A stretch of DNA of 64,000 bases from assembly GCA_002392915.1 (NCBI GenBank), contig DGHQ01000044.1, forward strand, positions 1 to 64,000, read 5' to 3'. This DNA comes from Bacteroidales bacterium UBA3844. GTDB lineage: Bacteria > Bacteroidota > Bacteroidia > Bacteroidales > Paludibacteraceae. The notes beneath the pieces are model-generated. The model ran no database searches. It had not been told where the DNA came from and was given only the letters and a program-made list of their open reading frames with translations. The position numbers and the translations under genes are program-made. Shown here piece by piece: positions 41,731 through 50,891 of the stretch; the first letter of the stretch is position 1, and each line of letters opens with the position of its first letter.

Positions 41731-44415
41731 TTATTCACGTTCCTTATTCTGAGAAGGAGGATAGCCGAAATACTCCTTATACTTACGGCTGAAATAGTAT
41801 TGGCTACTGAAGCCCGTCATAAACGCAACCTCCTTAACGGGTGCATTCGTAGTTCGCAACATATCATCTGCTTTTTTTAACCGATAGACGCCTATAAGCT
41901 CCACAGGAGTAAAGTCTGTCAGTGGCTTCAACCTACGAATCAGCGTGGACTTACTGGTGCCCAATTCTTTAGCGAGATCCTCAACTGAAAATTCCGGATT
42001 TTTGTAGTTTTGCTCTATTATATCCATCACCTGTTGCAAGAATGGGTCTACAGTTGATTCCGTCACTTTATCTTCACTGCTCCTCTTCCGTTTCAACCTT
42101 ATCCTTAATCCGTATAACGTCATTAACACAACAAGAACGACAATAACTGCAAACCACCACGTTTGCCACCATACAGAAGATACCGTCACTGCCATACACA
42201 GCTGAGATGCATCTTTTTCTTGACCTTCCCGGCACACCGACAATTGCAATTCGTAATTGCCTGGAGAAAGATGGCTCAACATGATTTCACGTTTTCCATC
42301 CAAGTCTGTCCACGTGCTGTCGGATCCTTTCAGCCTATAGCGGCATACAATGTCTATTCCAGAAAATGAGACAAGATCAAACGATATGCGAGTCTCTTCA
42401 TTATCCCCATCCAAAATGATCCTATTTTCCTTGAAAGGCAAGACTGACCAGTCGTCGTCATCTTTCTTTGCCATCACTTTACTCCATGCCAAGTACTCGA
42501 CACGTCCAGATGAATCCATATCTTCATAATTCAAGACTATAAAGCCGTTGGAGCATCCGAAAAACATATTACCAGCGGGACTTTCATATATAGCACGTGG
42601 TTGGAAAAACAGTTTTCCATATTTTTCTGCGGGCAAAGGAATCCTTCTGAATGTCTGTTTCTTTAGATTCACACGATATATGCCGGCAGTACCGTCGCAC
42701 CATAAAAAACCCTGTTTGTCAAAACAGACAGAAAAATAGCTGGCGACGGGTAAAAAATCCAACACTTTCTGTTCTCCCGTCTCTCTGGATACAAGTTGGA
42801 CACCGCAAATTGACGCAACATATAGATTACCATCTTCATCACAAGCACCGTCTATCAAAATACAAGGGTCGGAAGCTTCCTCCTTTCCTTTTAGCGAAGA
42901 CATACGCATTTTGACACTGTCGCAATGCCAAACATTAAAAGGAGAAACCAACCATTTAGAACCATCAGGAGTCTCCTCTATATCCTCTATCCATTTGTCT
43001 GTAAGGTCTGCGTTTATCTTGAATGTGATTTTCTCCCATGTCCCGTCATTACGTCTCACATAGGCACCATCTCCTTGCGTGGCCACCCATATCTCACCAT
43101 TACTCATGAAACGGACACATTTGGAACTTTTGACCGTATTTTCCAAGGTATCATACGGAATCGATGCCACTTTCCCATCCGCCGACACCGTGCCGATGCC
43201 ACCGAACCATGAAGAGACTAATGACGTGTCTTTTTTCCACGGAGAGAAGGAAAGGATACTTCCTCCCAAACTAGAGAAACTCTTCATCGGCTGCACAAAT
43301 TTGCCTTCTCCCGTCACCAAATATGCACCCGTTCCATCCGTACCTACATATATATTGCCGTCAGGACGTTCCAAAAAACATGAGGCATCCACATTTGGAT
43401 ATCCCAATTCAGAAGAGTGCAGTATTTTTGAATTATTGTCCGCTTGACAACGGAACAATCCATTAACCTGTGTGCCGACCCAAATGCTCTGGTCGGAAGC
43501 CTCAAATAGCGCATGGACCTTCTTCAGATCATCATCTCCACCAAACGTTTTTATCTCCACATAATTTCCAAAGTGATCCATTCTCCACAATCCATTTCCC
43601 CATGTGCCAAACCATATTCTGCCCTTCTTGTCTTTCAGCATCACAGAGACATTTTTAAATGGGATATCCAACGCCCTACATGCAGGAGCTTCCTTTTCTG
43701 ACACATCAAAAAGCCAAACCCCTCCCATATTAGTCGACACCAAGATATGGGCGGAATCAAGCTCTATAATTGACGACGCCGGAGCATTATCCTTAGAAAG
43801 CGAGTACGAACCAAGTTTTTCCCCTTGAGAAGAAAAGATGTGAAGCCCATCAAAAGTACCTACCCAATAATTTCCAAATCTATCCTGATAAAACGTCTCG
43901 ACAAACAACTGTTCTGTGATATTTGTCAACAACGAATCTTTAGCAAAACTACCTTTTAACGTATCATAGGGGAAAACTCCACTTGTTGACAGCAACAGAT
44001 CCCTTCCGTCACGTAACTTACAAAATCCAGATACGGATTTGACATATTTCTCCATCAATTCCGGGAAACGTCTGCAAAGGAAAGAATCGGTTGAGAGATC
44101 ATAGGTTTGAAGCATACCATTGTCACCTCCTAAAATGAGTTCTCCTGAAGAAATTTTAGTAAGGCAGGCCACATTTTTTCTCATCAATCCCCCACGATCC
44201 TTCGTGTAATTTCTGAAATTAAAGCCATCAAACCTACTCACACCATCTTGTGTCGTGATCCAAATAAAGCCATTAGAGTCCTGCCCCACTCCCAGCACGT
44301 AATCACAGCACAAGCCATCCTGCGTCCGATAATGATCAAAACAAAGGTGCTCACTTGCACATAAAACACTGCAAGAGAATAGTATTGTAAAAAATATGGA
44401 CAAATTCAACCACAT
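41731..44415 (-). CDS. Membrane-bound propeller/Y_Y_Y sensor fused directly to an AraC-type DNA-binding domain
   Basis: 894 residues. The signal peptide is followed by two seven-bladed propeller-like domains of Reg_prop repeats (DSNGFIWITTQDGVSRFDG, DRFGNYWVGTFDGLHIF), then a Y_Y_Y domain (about 670-745, LSHLSPGNYELQLSV). One TM segment (about 753-772) leads after about 20 residues into an AraC helix-turn-helix domain (about 790-890: FSVEDLAKELGTSKSTLIRRL, then VAFMTGFSSQYYFSRKYKEYFG). Hybrid two-component systems with this sensor usually carry HisKA, HATPase and receiver domains between the TM segment and AraC; none is present and the frame is intact. It is therefore predicted to sense a glycan in the periplasm and bind DNA directly. 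It is divergent from the mannanase genes, its likely targets. Confidence 0.88.
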   Translation of the reverse strand: MWLNLSIFFTILFSCSVLCASEHLCFDHYRTQDGLCCDYVLGVGQDSNGFIWITTQDGVSRFDGFNFRNYTKDRGGLMRKNVACLTKISSGELILGGDNGMLQTYDLSTDSFLCRRFPELMEKYVKSVSGFCKLRDGRDLLLSTSGVFPYDTLKGSFAKDSLLTNITEQLFVETFYQDRFGNYWVGTFDGLHIFSSQGEKLGSYSLSKDNAPASSIIELDSAHILVSTNMGGVWLFDVSEKEAPACRALDIPFKNVSVMLKDKKGRIWFGTWGNGLWRMDHFGNYVEIKTFGGDDDLKKVHALFEASDQSIWVGTQVNGLFRCQADNNSKILHSSELGYPNVDASCFLERPDGNIYVGTDGTGAYLVTGEGKFVQPMKSFSSLGGSILSFSPWKKDTSLVSSWFGGIGTVSADGKVASIPYDTLENTVKSSKCVRFMSNGEIWVATQGDGAYVRRNDGTWEKITFKINADLTDKWIEDIEETPDGSKWLVSPFNVWHCDSVKMRMSSLKGKEEASDPCILIDGACDEDGNLYVASICGVQLVSRETGEQKVLDFLPVASYFSVCFDKQGFLWCDGTAGIYRVNLKKQTFRRIPLPAEKYGKLFFQPRAIYESPAGNMFFGCSNGFIVLNYEDMDSSGRVEYLAWSKVMAKKDDDDWSVLPFKENRIILDGDNEETRISFDLVSFSGIDIVCRYRLKGSDSTWTDLDGKREIMLSHLSPGNYELQLSVCREGQEKDASQLCMAVTVSSVWWQTWWFAVIVVLVVLMTLYGLRIRLKRKRSSEDKVTESTVDPFLQQVMDIIEQNYKNPEFSVEDLAKELGTSKSTLIRRLKPLTDFTPVELIGVYRLKKADDMLRTTNAPVKEVAFMTGFSSQYYFSRKYKEYFGYPPSQNKERE

Positions 44416-44434
44416 AATCTAAAAAAGAACCCAA

Positions 44435-44464
44435 CAAAAATAATTTTTTTCTTTTGATTTCAAA
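44435..44464 (-). promoter_or_regulatory. Promoter of the membrane-bound regulator
   Basis: On the minus strand TTTG (44461-44464), 18 bases and TATTTTTG (44435-44442). The leader to the ATG at 44415 would be only about 13-20 bases. The rest of the 325-base divergent gap 44416-44740 shows no hairpin or repeat; I could not find a consensus promoter for the mannanase gene, which fits a need for activation. Confidence 0.6.
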
Positions 44465-44740
44465 AACTGATGGCCTTCCTGTCGCCTAATATCAACCGCT
44501 AATTTCCCTCCTTTTCATCGCAAATAGCAAAACATAAAATAAAAATTTGCACCAAAATTACATCCCTTTGCAACATAAACACATCACTGCTTTTGACTGA
44601 GCAACAAATGTATATCTTTTTGCAACAGACAGATAACCACCCGAACCCTTTATTTATCGAAATTTGCGGCATATCAAATCCGTTTGCCATCTGCTTATTC
44701 TTTTTCATTGTAGAGACGGCAACATTAAATCTAATAGCGT

Positions 44741-47191
44741 ATGAAAAACAAATTTATTCTTTTTTTTACTGAGATACTCTTATCTCTACAGTTTACGGTC
44801 TCTCTAGCAGCACCCGACCCTAATTTCCACATTTATCTATGTTTCGGGCAGTCGAACATGGAAGGTCAGGGAAGAATAGAGAATCAAGACAGAATTGTCA
44901 GCGATCGTTTTAAAATGATGTCCACTCAGTCATGTGGATCACGAGAACTGTATAAATGGTATTCTGCCGTTCCTCCTTTGGCCGGCTGTTACAAGCAATT
45001 GGGGCCAGCCGATTATTTTGGAAGAACTATGGTTGACAATTTGTCGCCAGAAATAAAAGTAGGAGTTGTTGTTGTCGCAGTTGGAGGTTGCGACATCAAA
45101 CTTTTTGATAAAGATAACTATTTAAGTTATTCATATAATGTCGAGGATTACATGAAAGAGATCATTCATGCTTATGGAGGCAATCCATACGGCAGACTCA
45201 TCGACTGTGCAAAGAAGGCTCAAGAAGCTGGCGTAATAAAAGGAATCCTTTTACATCAAGGAGAGACAAACACTGGCGATTACAGTTGGCCGGGGAAAGT
45301 AAAAAAGGTCTATGAAAATATTCTTAATGATCTGAATTTGGATGGAAAAGATGTTCCTCTTTTGGTAGGTGAGGTGGTTCGCACCGAGCAAGGAGGATCA
45401 TGTGGAAGACACAATGACGTGATTGCAAAAGTGCCTTCCACAATTCCAAACTCATACGTCATATCCGCCGAAGGATTAGGTCATCAAGGAGACAACGTGC
45501 ATTTTTCAGCTGAAAGCTATCGTAAACTTGGGAAAAGGTATGCTGATCAGATGCTTAAAATATTGAATGATGGGCCTAACGATTTACCTGGCAACGAATG
45601 TGAGAAGTATGAAACAGATTTAAAGAAAGAAGCGGAATGTGCCGACTACAATGGAACGATGCTTACTCTTGTCAATCAATCGGGGAAAGGTGTTGTCAAC
45701 CTTCCCGACGAGGATGATTACATCAATTTCACCTTCAATGTTGAAACGGCGGCAAACTATAAGGTTTACGTGGGATACAACACCATATACGGCTATAAAC
45801 AGGCTCTATGCAGTGTCAATGGGGTGTCCGGGACAGTGGACTTCGACTACAGTAGTGACGCAGAGGGGGAAGACGCAAAAAAAGAAGTGCTTGTAGGCTC
45901 TTTTGCATTTAAGAAAGGAGACAACACCGTGGCCATAACCCCTGTCTGGACTTGGGTTCCGATAGACTATGTCCGCATAGAATTGGATAACGACACTTCA
46001 TCACATAATCATAATGTTTCTGACATTGATGGATTTCACGTCGACGGGAATAAACTTCTAGACGCATGTGATAATGAGTTTATTATGAGAGGTGTCAGCA
46101 TGGCTTACACATGGTATAAAAGTTCGGCCTACGATCAATTAAAGGCCATACACAATCATGGAGCTAATGCTGTGCGTATCGTGCTGACCGACGGAAAAGC
46201 GTATGGAGTTCCCGCTGACGACGCATCTTCCGTAAAAAAGCTTATAGAAACCTGCCGTGAATACAATATGGCAGCCATTCTCGAAGTGCATGATGAGACA
46301 GGAAGCGACAAAATCAGCGACTTGGAGGACGCAGCACGTTATTTCGCCAACCTTGCGTCGATACTGAAAGGGACAGAAGCATACGTGATCATCAATATTG
46401 CCAACGAATGGCACAACTCCTCTTCGTCAACCAATTGGAGAGATGGGTACAAGAAAGCAATTCCTATCATTCGAAAAGCTGGACTCAGACACTGTATCAT
46501 GGTCGACGCTGGCGGTTATGGGCAAAACGCATCAACCATTCACTCCTACGGCAAAGAGGTGTTAGCGGCAGATGAAGAGAACAACGTGATTTTCTTCATC
46601 CATATGTATGGATCCGCAGGCAACAGCAACAGAATAGCCTCAAACATTGATGGTGTGATTAATCAAGGGCTTGCTCTATGCATCGGAGAATTCGGATGGT
46701 ATCATAGCGACGGAGATGTAGACGAAGCGAAAATCCTATCCTACTGCAAAGAGAAAAATGTAGGATGGCTTGCATGGTCGTGGTATGGCAACGGAAATCC
46801 CGTACAATACCTCGATATTGTGAAAGACGCTTCCGAGAATCCGATACTGGCAACTCAATCCTCTTCCGGCAAGTCGTGTGAATGGGGGAAATTAATAACA
46901 GATGCCTGGAAAAACGAGGCAAAAACAGCTGTATTAGAAAAATGTCAATGGACAGACTACAACAATGTCTCACATTATGACGGCAATACAATAATCTATT
47001 ATTCACAATCAGAAAAAACGCTGTATGTGAATTCAAATAAAAATGGGATTGTTAGCATCGTCGACATCAACGGCACAACTATAGAATTAATTAACATCAC
47101 CACTGATCGGAATATCATCCCGTTAGACAAATTGTCTGCTGGTGTCTACATCGTAATCTTCGACAACATCACATTGAAGATAGCCAGATAA
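44741..47191 (+). CDS. Modular SGNH acetylesterase - CBM35-like - GH5 beta-mannanase with T9SS tail
   Basis: 816 residues, exported (signal peptide about 1-23). Domain 1 (about 28-285) is a sialate O-acetylesterase/acetylxylan esterase-like SGNH domain, with nucleophile Ser38 in CFGQSNMEGQG and GEGLGHQGDNVHF-like residues near its end. Domain 2 (about 290-420) is a CBM35-like module (YKVYVGYNTIYGYKQ, WTWVPIDYVRIE). Domain 3 (about 430-735) is a GH5 domain close to bacterial mannanases of subfamily 8: MRGVSMAYTWYK, acid/base Glu556 (IANEWHN), and nucleophile Glu650 (IGEFGWYHSDGDVDE). The last 60 residues form a T9SS-type tail (LSAGVYIVIFDNITLKIAR). It probably removes acetyl groups and cuts the chain of acetylated mannan. 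A paralog follows 32 bases downstream. Confidence 0.87.
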   Translation: MKNKFILFFTEILLSLQFTVSLAAPDPNFHIYLCFGQSNMEGQGRIENQDRIVSDRFKMMSTQSCGSRELYKWYSAVPPLAGCYKQLGPADYFGRTMVDNLSPEIKVGVVVVAVGGCDIKLFDKDNYLSYSYNVEDYMKEIIHAYGGNPYGRLIDCAKKAQEAGVIKGILLHQGETNTGDYSWPGKVKKVYENILNDLNLDGKDVPLLVGEVVRTEQGGSCGRHNDVIAKVPSTIPNSYVISAEGLGHQGDNVHFSAESYRKLGKRYADQMLKILNDGPNDLPGNECEKYETDLKKEAECADYNGTMLTLVNQSGKGVVNLPDEDDYINFTFNVETAANYKVYVGYNTIYGYKQALCSVNGVSGTVDFDYSSDAEGEDAKKEVLVGSFAFKKGDNTVAITPVWTWVPIDYVRIELDNDTSSHNHNVSDIDGFHVDGNKLLDACDNEFIMRGVSMAYTWYKSSAYDQLKAIHNHGANAVRIVLTDGKAYGVPADDASSVKKLIETCREYNMAAILEVHDETGSDKISDLEDAARYFANLASILKGTEAYVIINIANEWHNSSSSTNWRDGYKKAIPIIRKAGLRHCIMVDAGGYGQNASTIHSYGKEVLAADEENNVIFFIHMYGSAGNSNRIASNIDGVINQGLALCIGEFGWYHSDGDVDEAKILSYCKEKNVGWLAWSWYGNGNPVQYLDIVKDASENPILATQSSSGKSCEWGKLITDAWKNEAKTAVLEKCQWTDYNNVSHYDGNTIIYYSQSEKTLYVNSNKNGIVSIVDINGTTIELINITTDRNIIPLDKLSAGVYIVIFDNITLKIAR

Positions 47192-47223
47192 CCAATATTT
47201 ATTTACTTCTAATTTTTACTCCA

Positions 47224-49623
47224 ATGAAAAAATTGTTTTTATATGCATTTATGCTACTGTTCAGCATGACTACAATGGCTGCCAAATACAGTCAAGTCAC
47301 CCGTATCCAGACAGGCGGAAAATGGAGGGAGGCATTCATCTATGTGCCAGATTGCCTGACAGAAAACCGTCCGTTGGTTATATCCGCACACGGAATGGGT
47401 GACAATATCAACAACCATAAAAGTCTGTCGCAATGGGAACTGGTCGCTGACACTGCCAATTTTGCCATTGTCTATCCACAAGGTGATGGCTCACAATGGG
47501 ACATCAATGGAATGACCGACATAAATTTCATGTTGGATATTATAAAAAAAATGTCAGAAGAGTATAAGATCGACGAAAGTCGCGTTTATATGACAGGTTT
47601 CTCGATGGGAGGAATGCTGACCTACCATATCATCAATAACGTGGCGGACAAGTTTGCAGCTTTCGGACCGATTTCCGGTTATAACCTTTGGGGAGCCAAC
47701 TTCAAATGTTCACGTCCTGTGCCAATTTGCCACATACACGGAAAGGAAGACTCTTTTGTGGATTATAATGGAGTCCCTGCCATTATGAAAGGATTCGCCA
47801 ACAAAGATAACTGTGATCCGACCCCTGAAGTGACTCAAGTGTCGGATATTTGCACCAAAACCCACTATAAGGAGGGAGATTGTGGAACAGAAGTTATCCT
47901 ATATTCCGTAAAATACCGTTGGCACGAATTGAAAAATGACGATTTTCACACAACAAAGGCTTTATGGGATTTCTTCCGCAAATACACCAACAAATGTGGA
48001 AGCAAACAGGAAATTGACACCACTGTTTGCGAAAAGTCGGCACAAAAGAATATATTCGAAGTGGAATGTTCATCAGACTACGTTGCCACATTAGAAACAC
48101 CATCAGACATGTCGGGAACAGGCGTGCTGAACCTTAAAGAAGAGACAGACTATGTCAATATCAATATACCTTTATCTGAGAAAGGATTATATAAAGTATA
48201 TGTAGGCTACAACTCTGTCTATGGATTCAAGCAGGTCGACTGTGCTGTCAACGGAGTAAGCGGAACCGCCAATCTAGGATTATCATCAGACGATGAAAGT
48301 GTGGACAAAAGAAGTGAGACTCTTGTAGGTTCGTTTGAATTCGCCGCAGGTAATAACACCGTAAAAATCACCCCTATCTGGACATGGGCGGTCGTCGACT
48401 ATGTTCGCATTGAGAAAGACAATAAAAGTCAAGAATATGAGTTCAAAATCTCCGATGTGGATGGGTTTAAAGTAAAGGGCAATAAATTGCTTGACCATTG
48501 TGATCAAGAATTTGTGATGAGAGGAGTCAATCTTGCCTATACATGGTACAAAAGTTCGGCCTACGATCAATTAAAAGCGATTAAGGATCACAATGCAAAC
48601 GCAGTACGCATAGTTCTGACCAACGGGACAGCTTATGGAACGCCAGCAGACGATGCGTCGTCCGTCAAGAAACTTATAGAAGCCTGCAAGGAATTTGGCA
48701 TGGTAGCAATCCTTGAGGTACACGATGTGACCGGAAGCGACAAAATCAGCGATCTGGAAAGTGCCACAAAATATTTTGCAGACCTTGCAAGCACACTGAA
48801 GGGAACAGAGACCTACGTGATAATAAATATCGCTAATGAATGGCACAATTCGTCCTCTGCAGCAAACTGGAAAGATGGATATGTAAAAGCCATTCCTATC
48901 ATCCGTAGGGCTGGTCTGCGACACTGCATCATGGTCGACGCAGGAGGATACGGACAAAGTGCAGCCACGATACACACTTATGGCAAGGAAGTTCTGGCGG
49001 CAGATCCGGAAAACAACGTCATATTCTCCATACACATGTATGGGACAGCAGGAAATAAAAGCCGAGTGAAAAGCAATATCGACGGTGTGATCAACCAAGG
49101 ATTAGCACTTTGCATCGGAGAGTTCGGCTGGTATCACAGTGATGGAGACGTGGATGAAGACCAAATTCTCTCCTACTGTCAAGAGAAGAATGTAGGATGG
49201 CTGGCATGGTCATGGTATGGCAACGGAAATCCTGTGCAATATCTCGACCTAGTAGATGATGCATCCGCAGCACCAGGTTTATCAGTGCAGACGGCAAGTG
49301 GAAAATCTTGTGAATGGGGCAAGAAAATAGTAGATGCCTGGGAGAAAGAGTCAAAGAAAGCCACATTCGGAGAGTGTCCGGCATCAGAATTCAATGACGT
49401 CACTTCATACGACGACAAAACAATCATTTACTATATACAATCAGAAAACAAACTACATGTGAAAACAAAAAAAGACGGTATCTTACAAATTATCAGTTTG
49501 AATGGAATCGTCGTCGACAGAATCAAAATCTCAAAGGTTGAGAATGAGATCATGTTAGACAAACTTCCCAAAGGCATATTCATCGCATATTTCGAAGGAC
49601 TAGCGATAAAGATAGTGCAATAA
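47224..49623 (+). CDS. Modular CE1-like esterase - CBM35-like - GH5 beta-mannanase with T9SS tail
   Basis: 799 residues. Signal peptide (about 1-19), then an alpha/beta-hydrolase of the PHB-depolymerase/feruloyl-acetyl esterase type (about 25-260): oxyanion region ISAHGMGDN, nucleophile Ser127 in TGFSMGG, and ICHIHGKEDSFVDY. Next a CBM35-like module (about 275-400) and a GH5 domain (about 415-715) with acid/base Glu539 (IANEWHN) and nucleophile Glu633 (IGEFGWYHSDGDVDE). The C-terminal T9SS-type tail ends GIFIAYFEGLAIKIVQ. CBM, GH5 and tail are near-duplicates of the upstream protein, down to shared runs of DNA (for example 46115-46140 against 48549-48574), while the esterase is unrelated. The pair looks like an engine for decorated mannan with two esterase specificities. 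Confidence 0.87.
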   Translation: MKKLFLYAFMLLFSMTTMAAKYSQVTRIQTGGKWREAFIYVPDCLTENRPLVISAHGMGDNINNHKSLSQWELVADTANFAIVYPQGDGSQWDINGMTDINFMLDIIKKMSEEYKIDESRVYMTGFSMGGMLTYHIINNVADKFAAFGPISGYNLWGANFKCSRPVPICHIHGKEDSFVDYNGVPAIMKGFANKDNCDPTPEVTQVSDICTKTHYKEGDCGTEVILYSVKYRWHELKNDDFHTTKALWDFFRKYTNKCGSKQEIDTTVCEKSAQKNIFEVECSSDYVATLETPSDMSGTGVLNLKEETDYVNINIPLSEKGLYKVYVGYNSVYGFKQVDCAVNGVSGTANLGLSSDDESVDKRSETLVGSFEFAAGNNTVKITPIWTWAVVDYVRIEKDNKSQEYEFKISDVDGFKVKGNKLLDHCDQEFVMRGVNLAYTWYKSSAYDQLKAIKDHNANAVRIVLTNGTAYGTPADDASSVKKLIEACKEFGMVAILEVHDVTGSDKISDLESATKYFADLASTLKGTETYVIINIANEWHNSSSAANWKDGYVKAIPIIRRAGLRHCIMVDAGGYGQSAATIHTYGKEVLAADPENNVIFSIHMYGTAGNKSRVKSNIDGVINQGLALCIGEFGWYHSDGDVDEDQILSYCQEKNVGWLAWSWYGNGNPVQYLDLVDDASAAPGLSVQTASGKSCEWGKKIVDAWEKESKKATFGECPASEFNDVTSYDDKTIIYYIQSENKLHVKTKKDGILQIISLNGIVVDRIKISKVENEIMLDKLPKGIFIAYFEGLAIKIVQ

Positions 49624-49640
49624 ATAAATTCAAAATAAAA

Positions 49641-49675
49641 CCTGCCCCCCTCCGAACACTGCGGAAGAGGGCAGG
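49641..49675. terminator. Bidirectional terminator between the mannanase and polysaccharide loci
   Basis: Arms CCTGCCC and GGGCAGG with inner pairing CTCCG and CGGAAGAG. On the minus strand it is followed by TTTTATTTT, so it best serves the gene at 49778; it may also stop plus-strand transcription. Confidence 0.65.
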
Positions 49676-49777
49676 CTGTTATTCAGACTTAATGTAAAGA
49701 ATCCATTATTGTTTACTTACACACATCAACAACAAATTCTTGTAATCTTAAAATCAAAAACATCTCCATAAATATCA

Positions 49778-50626
49778 TTAGATACTTGTGTCACCTCTTG
49801 CTATTTCCTCCATCTTTAGGACACTATTTACTTGGTGGACGGCTGTTATATTATCTAATTTCTTTAGCAAATTTCTAAATGGATAAATCAATTTGATAAG
49901 TATACTAATATCTTTTCTATACACAATATGCAACTTACAAAATGCCTGTCTAAATTTCCAATTATGTATTTTATAATCCTGTACGTTAGTTTTATGATTC
50001 AAACTTCTACTTCCGGAACAGATATATTTTTGTCCTAGTTCATTTAGATAATGATTCAAGATTGTGTAGTGAATAGCATCACTTGGCCTTGTATAAGAGA
50101 AATATTCGGGATGATATTTAGCACTGATTGTTTCAGTCCAGTCCCCATTATTAGAACAAGACATCCACCCGGCCATTTTGCCAGTTTTTTTATCATAAGC
50201 TCCCCAATACTCCAAGCCATCCCTTTTAACACCTTCTCGCAACCCTTCTTTGGATACTATGTTGTCTACATTTTGATAATTTTCTACAGCCGACTTATAT
50301 ACTTCATAAATATCCTCAAACTCAGACACCGCATTTATGAGTCTAACTTCACAACGCTCTAATGCCTTCAAAATATGCTTTTGATATTTTTTACTTAAAT
50401 CCTCCATTTTAAATGGAGCATCTTTTATAATAAACCAAAATCCAGTATCATTTCCACAATCGAAATCTGTTGTATATCGAGCAAGTAATGGTTTGTCTCC
50501 CTTAGAAGATTTAAGATTCCAAATGCTACCATCTAAAAGAGGCTTAAGATTCGGCTCTTCATGAGGAGCAGTAGTCGTAATTACTGCATGATTATAGTAG
50601 ATCCACCCTAAAATATTATTTTCCAT
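49778..50626 (-). CDS. GNAT/FemAB-like protein at the end of the polysaccharide locus
   Basis: 282 residues, no signal peptide. The middle part (about 95-215) reads like an acyltransferase of the GNAT or FemAB fold (YWGAYDKKTGKMAGWMSCS, then a long helix DAIHYTILNHYLNELGQKYICSGSRS), but the acetyl-CoA loop is not clear. Similar proteins occur in Bacteroidetes capsule clusters, probably modifying a sugar or amino group. The C-terminal 50 residues are basic and hydrophobic (ILIKLIYPFRNLLKKL). It lies 265 bases from the Wzc-like gene and on the same strand, so it may be separately transcribed. Confidence 0.65.
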   Translation of the reverse strand: MENNILGWIYYNHAVITTTAPHEEPNLKPLLDGSIWNLKSSKGDKPLLARYTTDFDCGNDTGFWFIIKDAPFKMEDLSKKYQKHILKALERCEVRLINAVSEFEDIYEVYKSAVENYQNVDNIVSKEGLREGVKRDGLEYWGAYDKKTGKMAGWMSCSNNGDWTETISAKYHPEYFSYTRPSDAIHYTILNHYLNELGQKYICSGSRSLNHKTNVQDYKIHNWKFRQAFCKLHIVYRKDISILIKLIYPFRNLLKKLDNITAVHQVNSVLKMEEIARGDTSI

Positions 50627-50891
50627 GCATGTTTAAATATTTGGCAATTGCGAAATAGCCCACTTAACAAATGCCTTTCACAATTTTATCTTAAATTTTA
50701 AAATATAATATATGTTTGTTAAACTAGCAAAACGATTTTTTCGTTGATTGTCTAATTGAAGTTTTTAAATCCCCATAAGATTTGACTCTTTTTTCTCAAA
50801 TGGATTCATACAGAATTAGTCACAAAATCTCTCATGAAGATTTCAGATAATTTTGTGTGATACTTTATAACAAATTTGCGAATTGTTTCTC

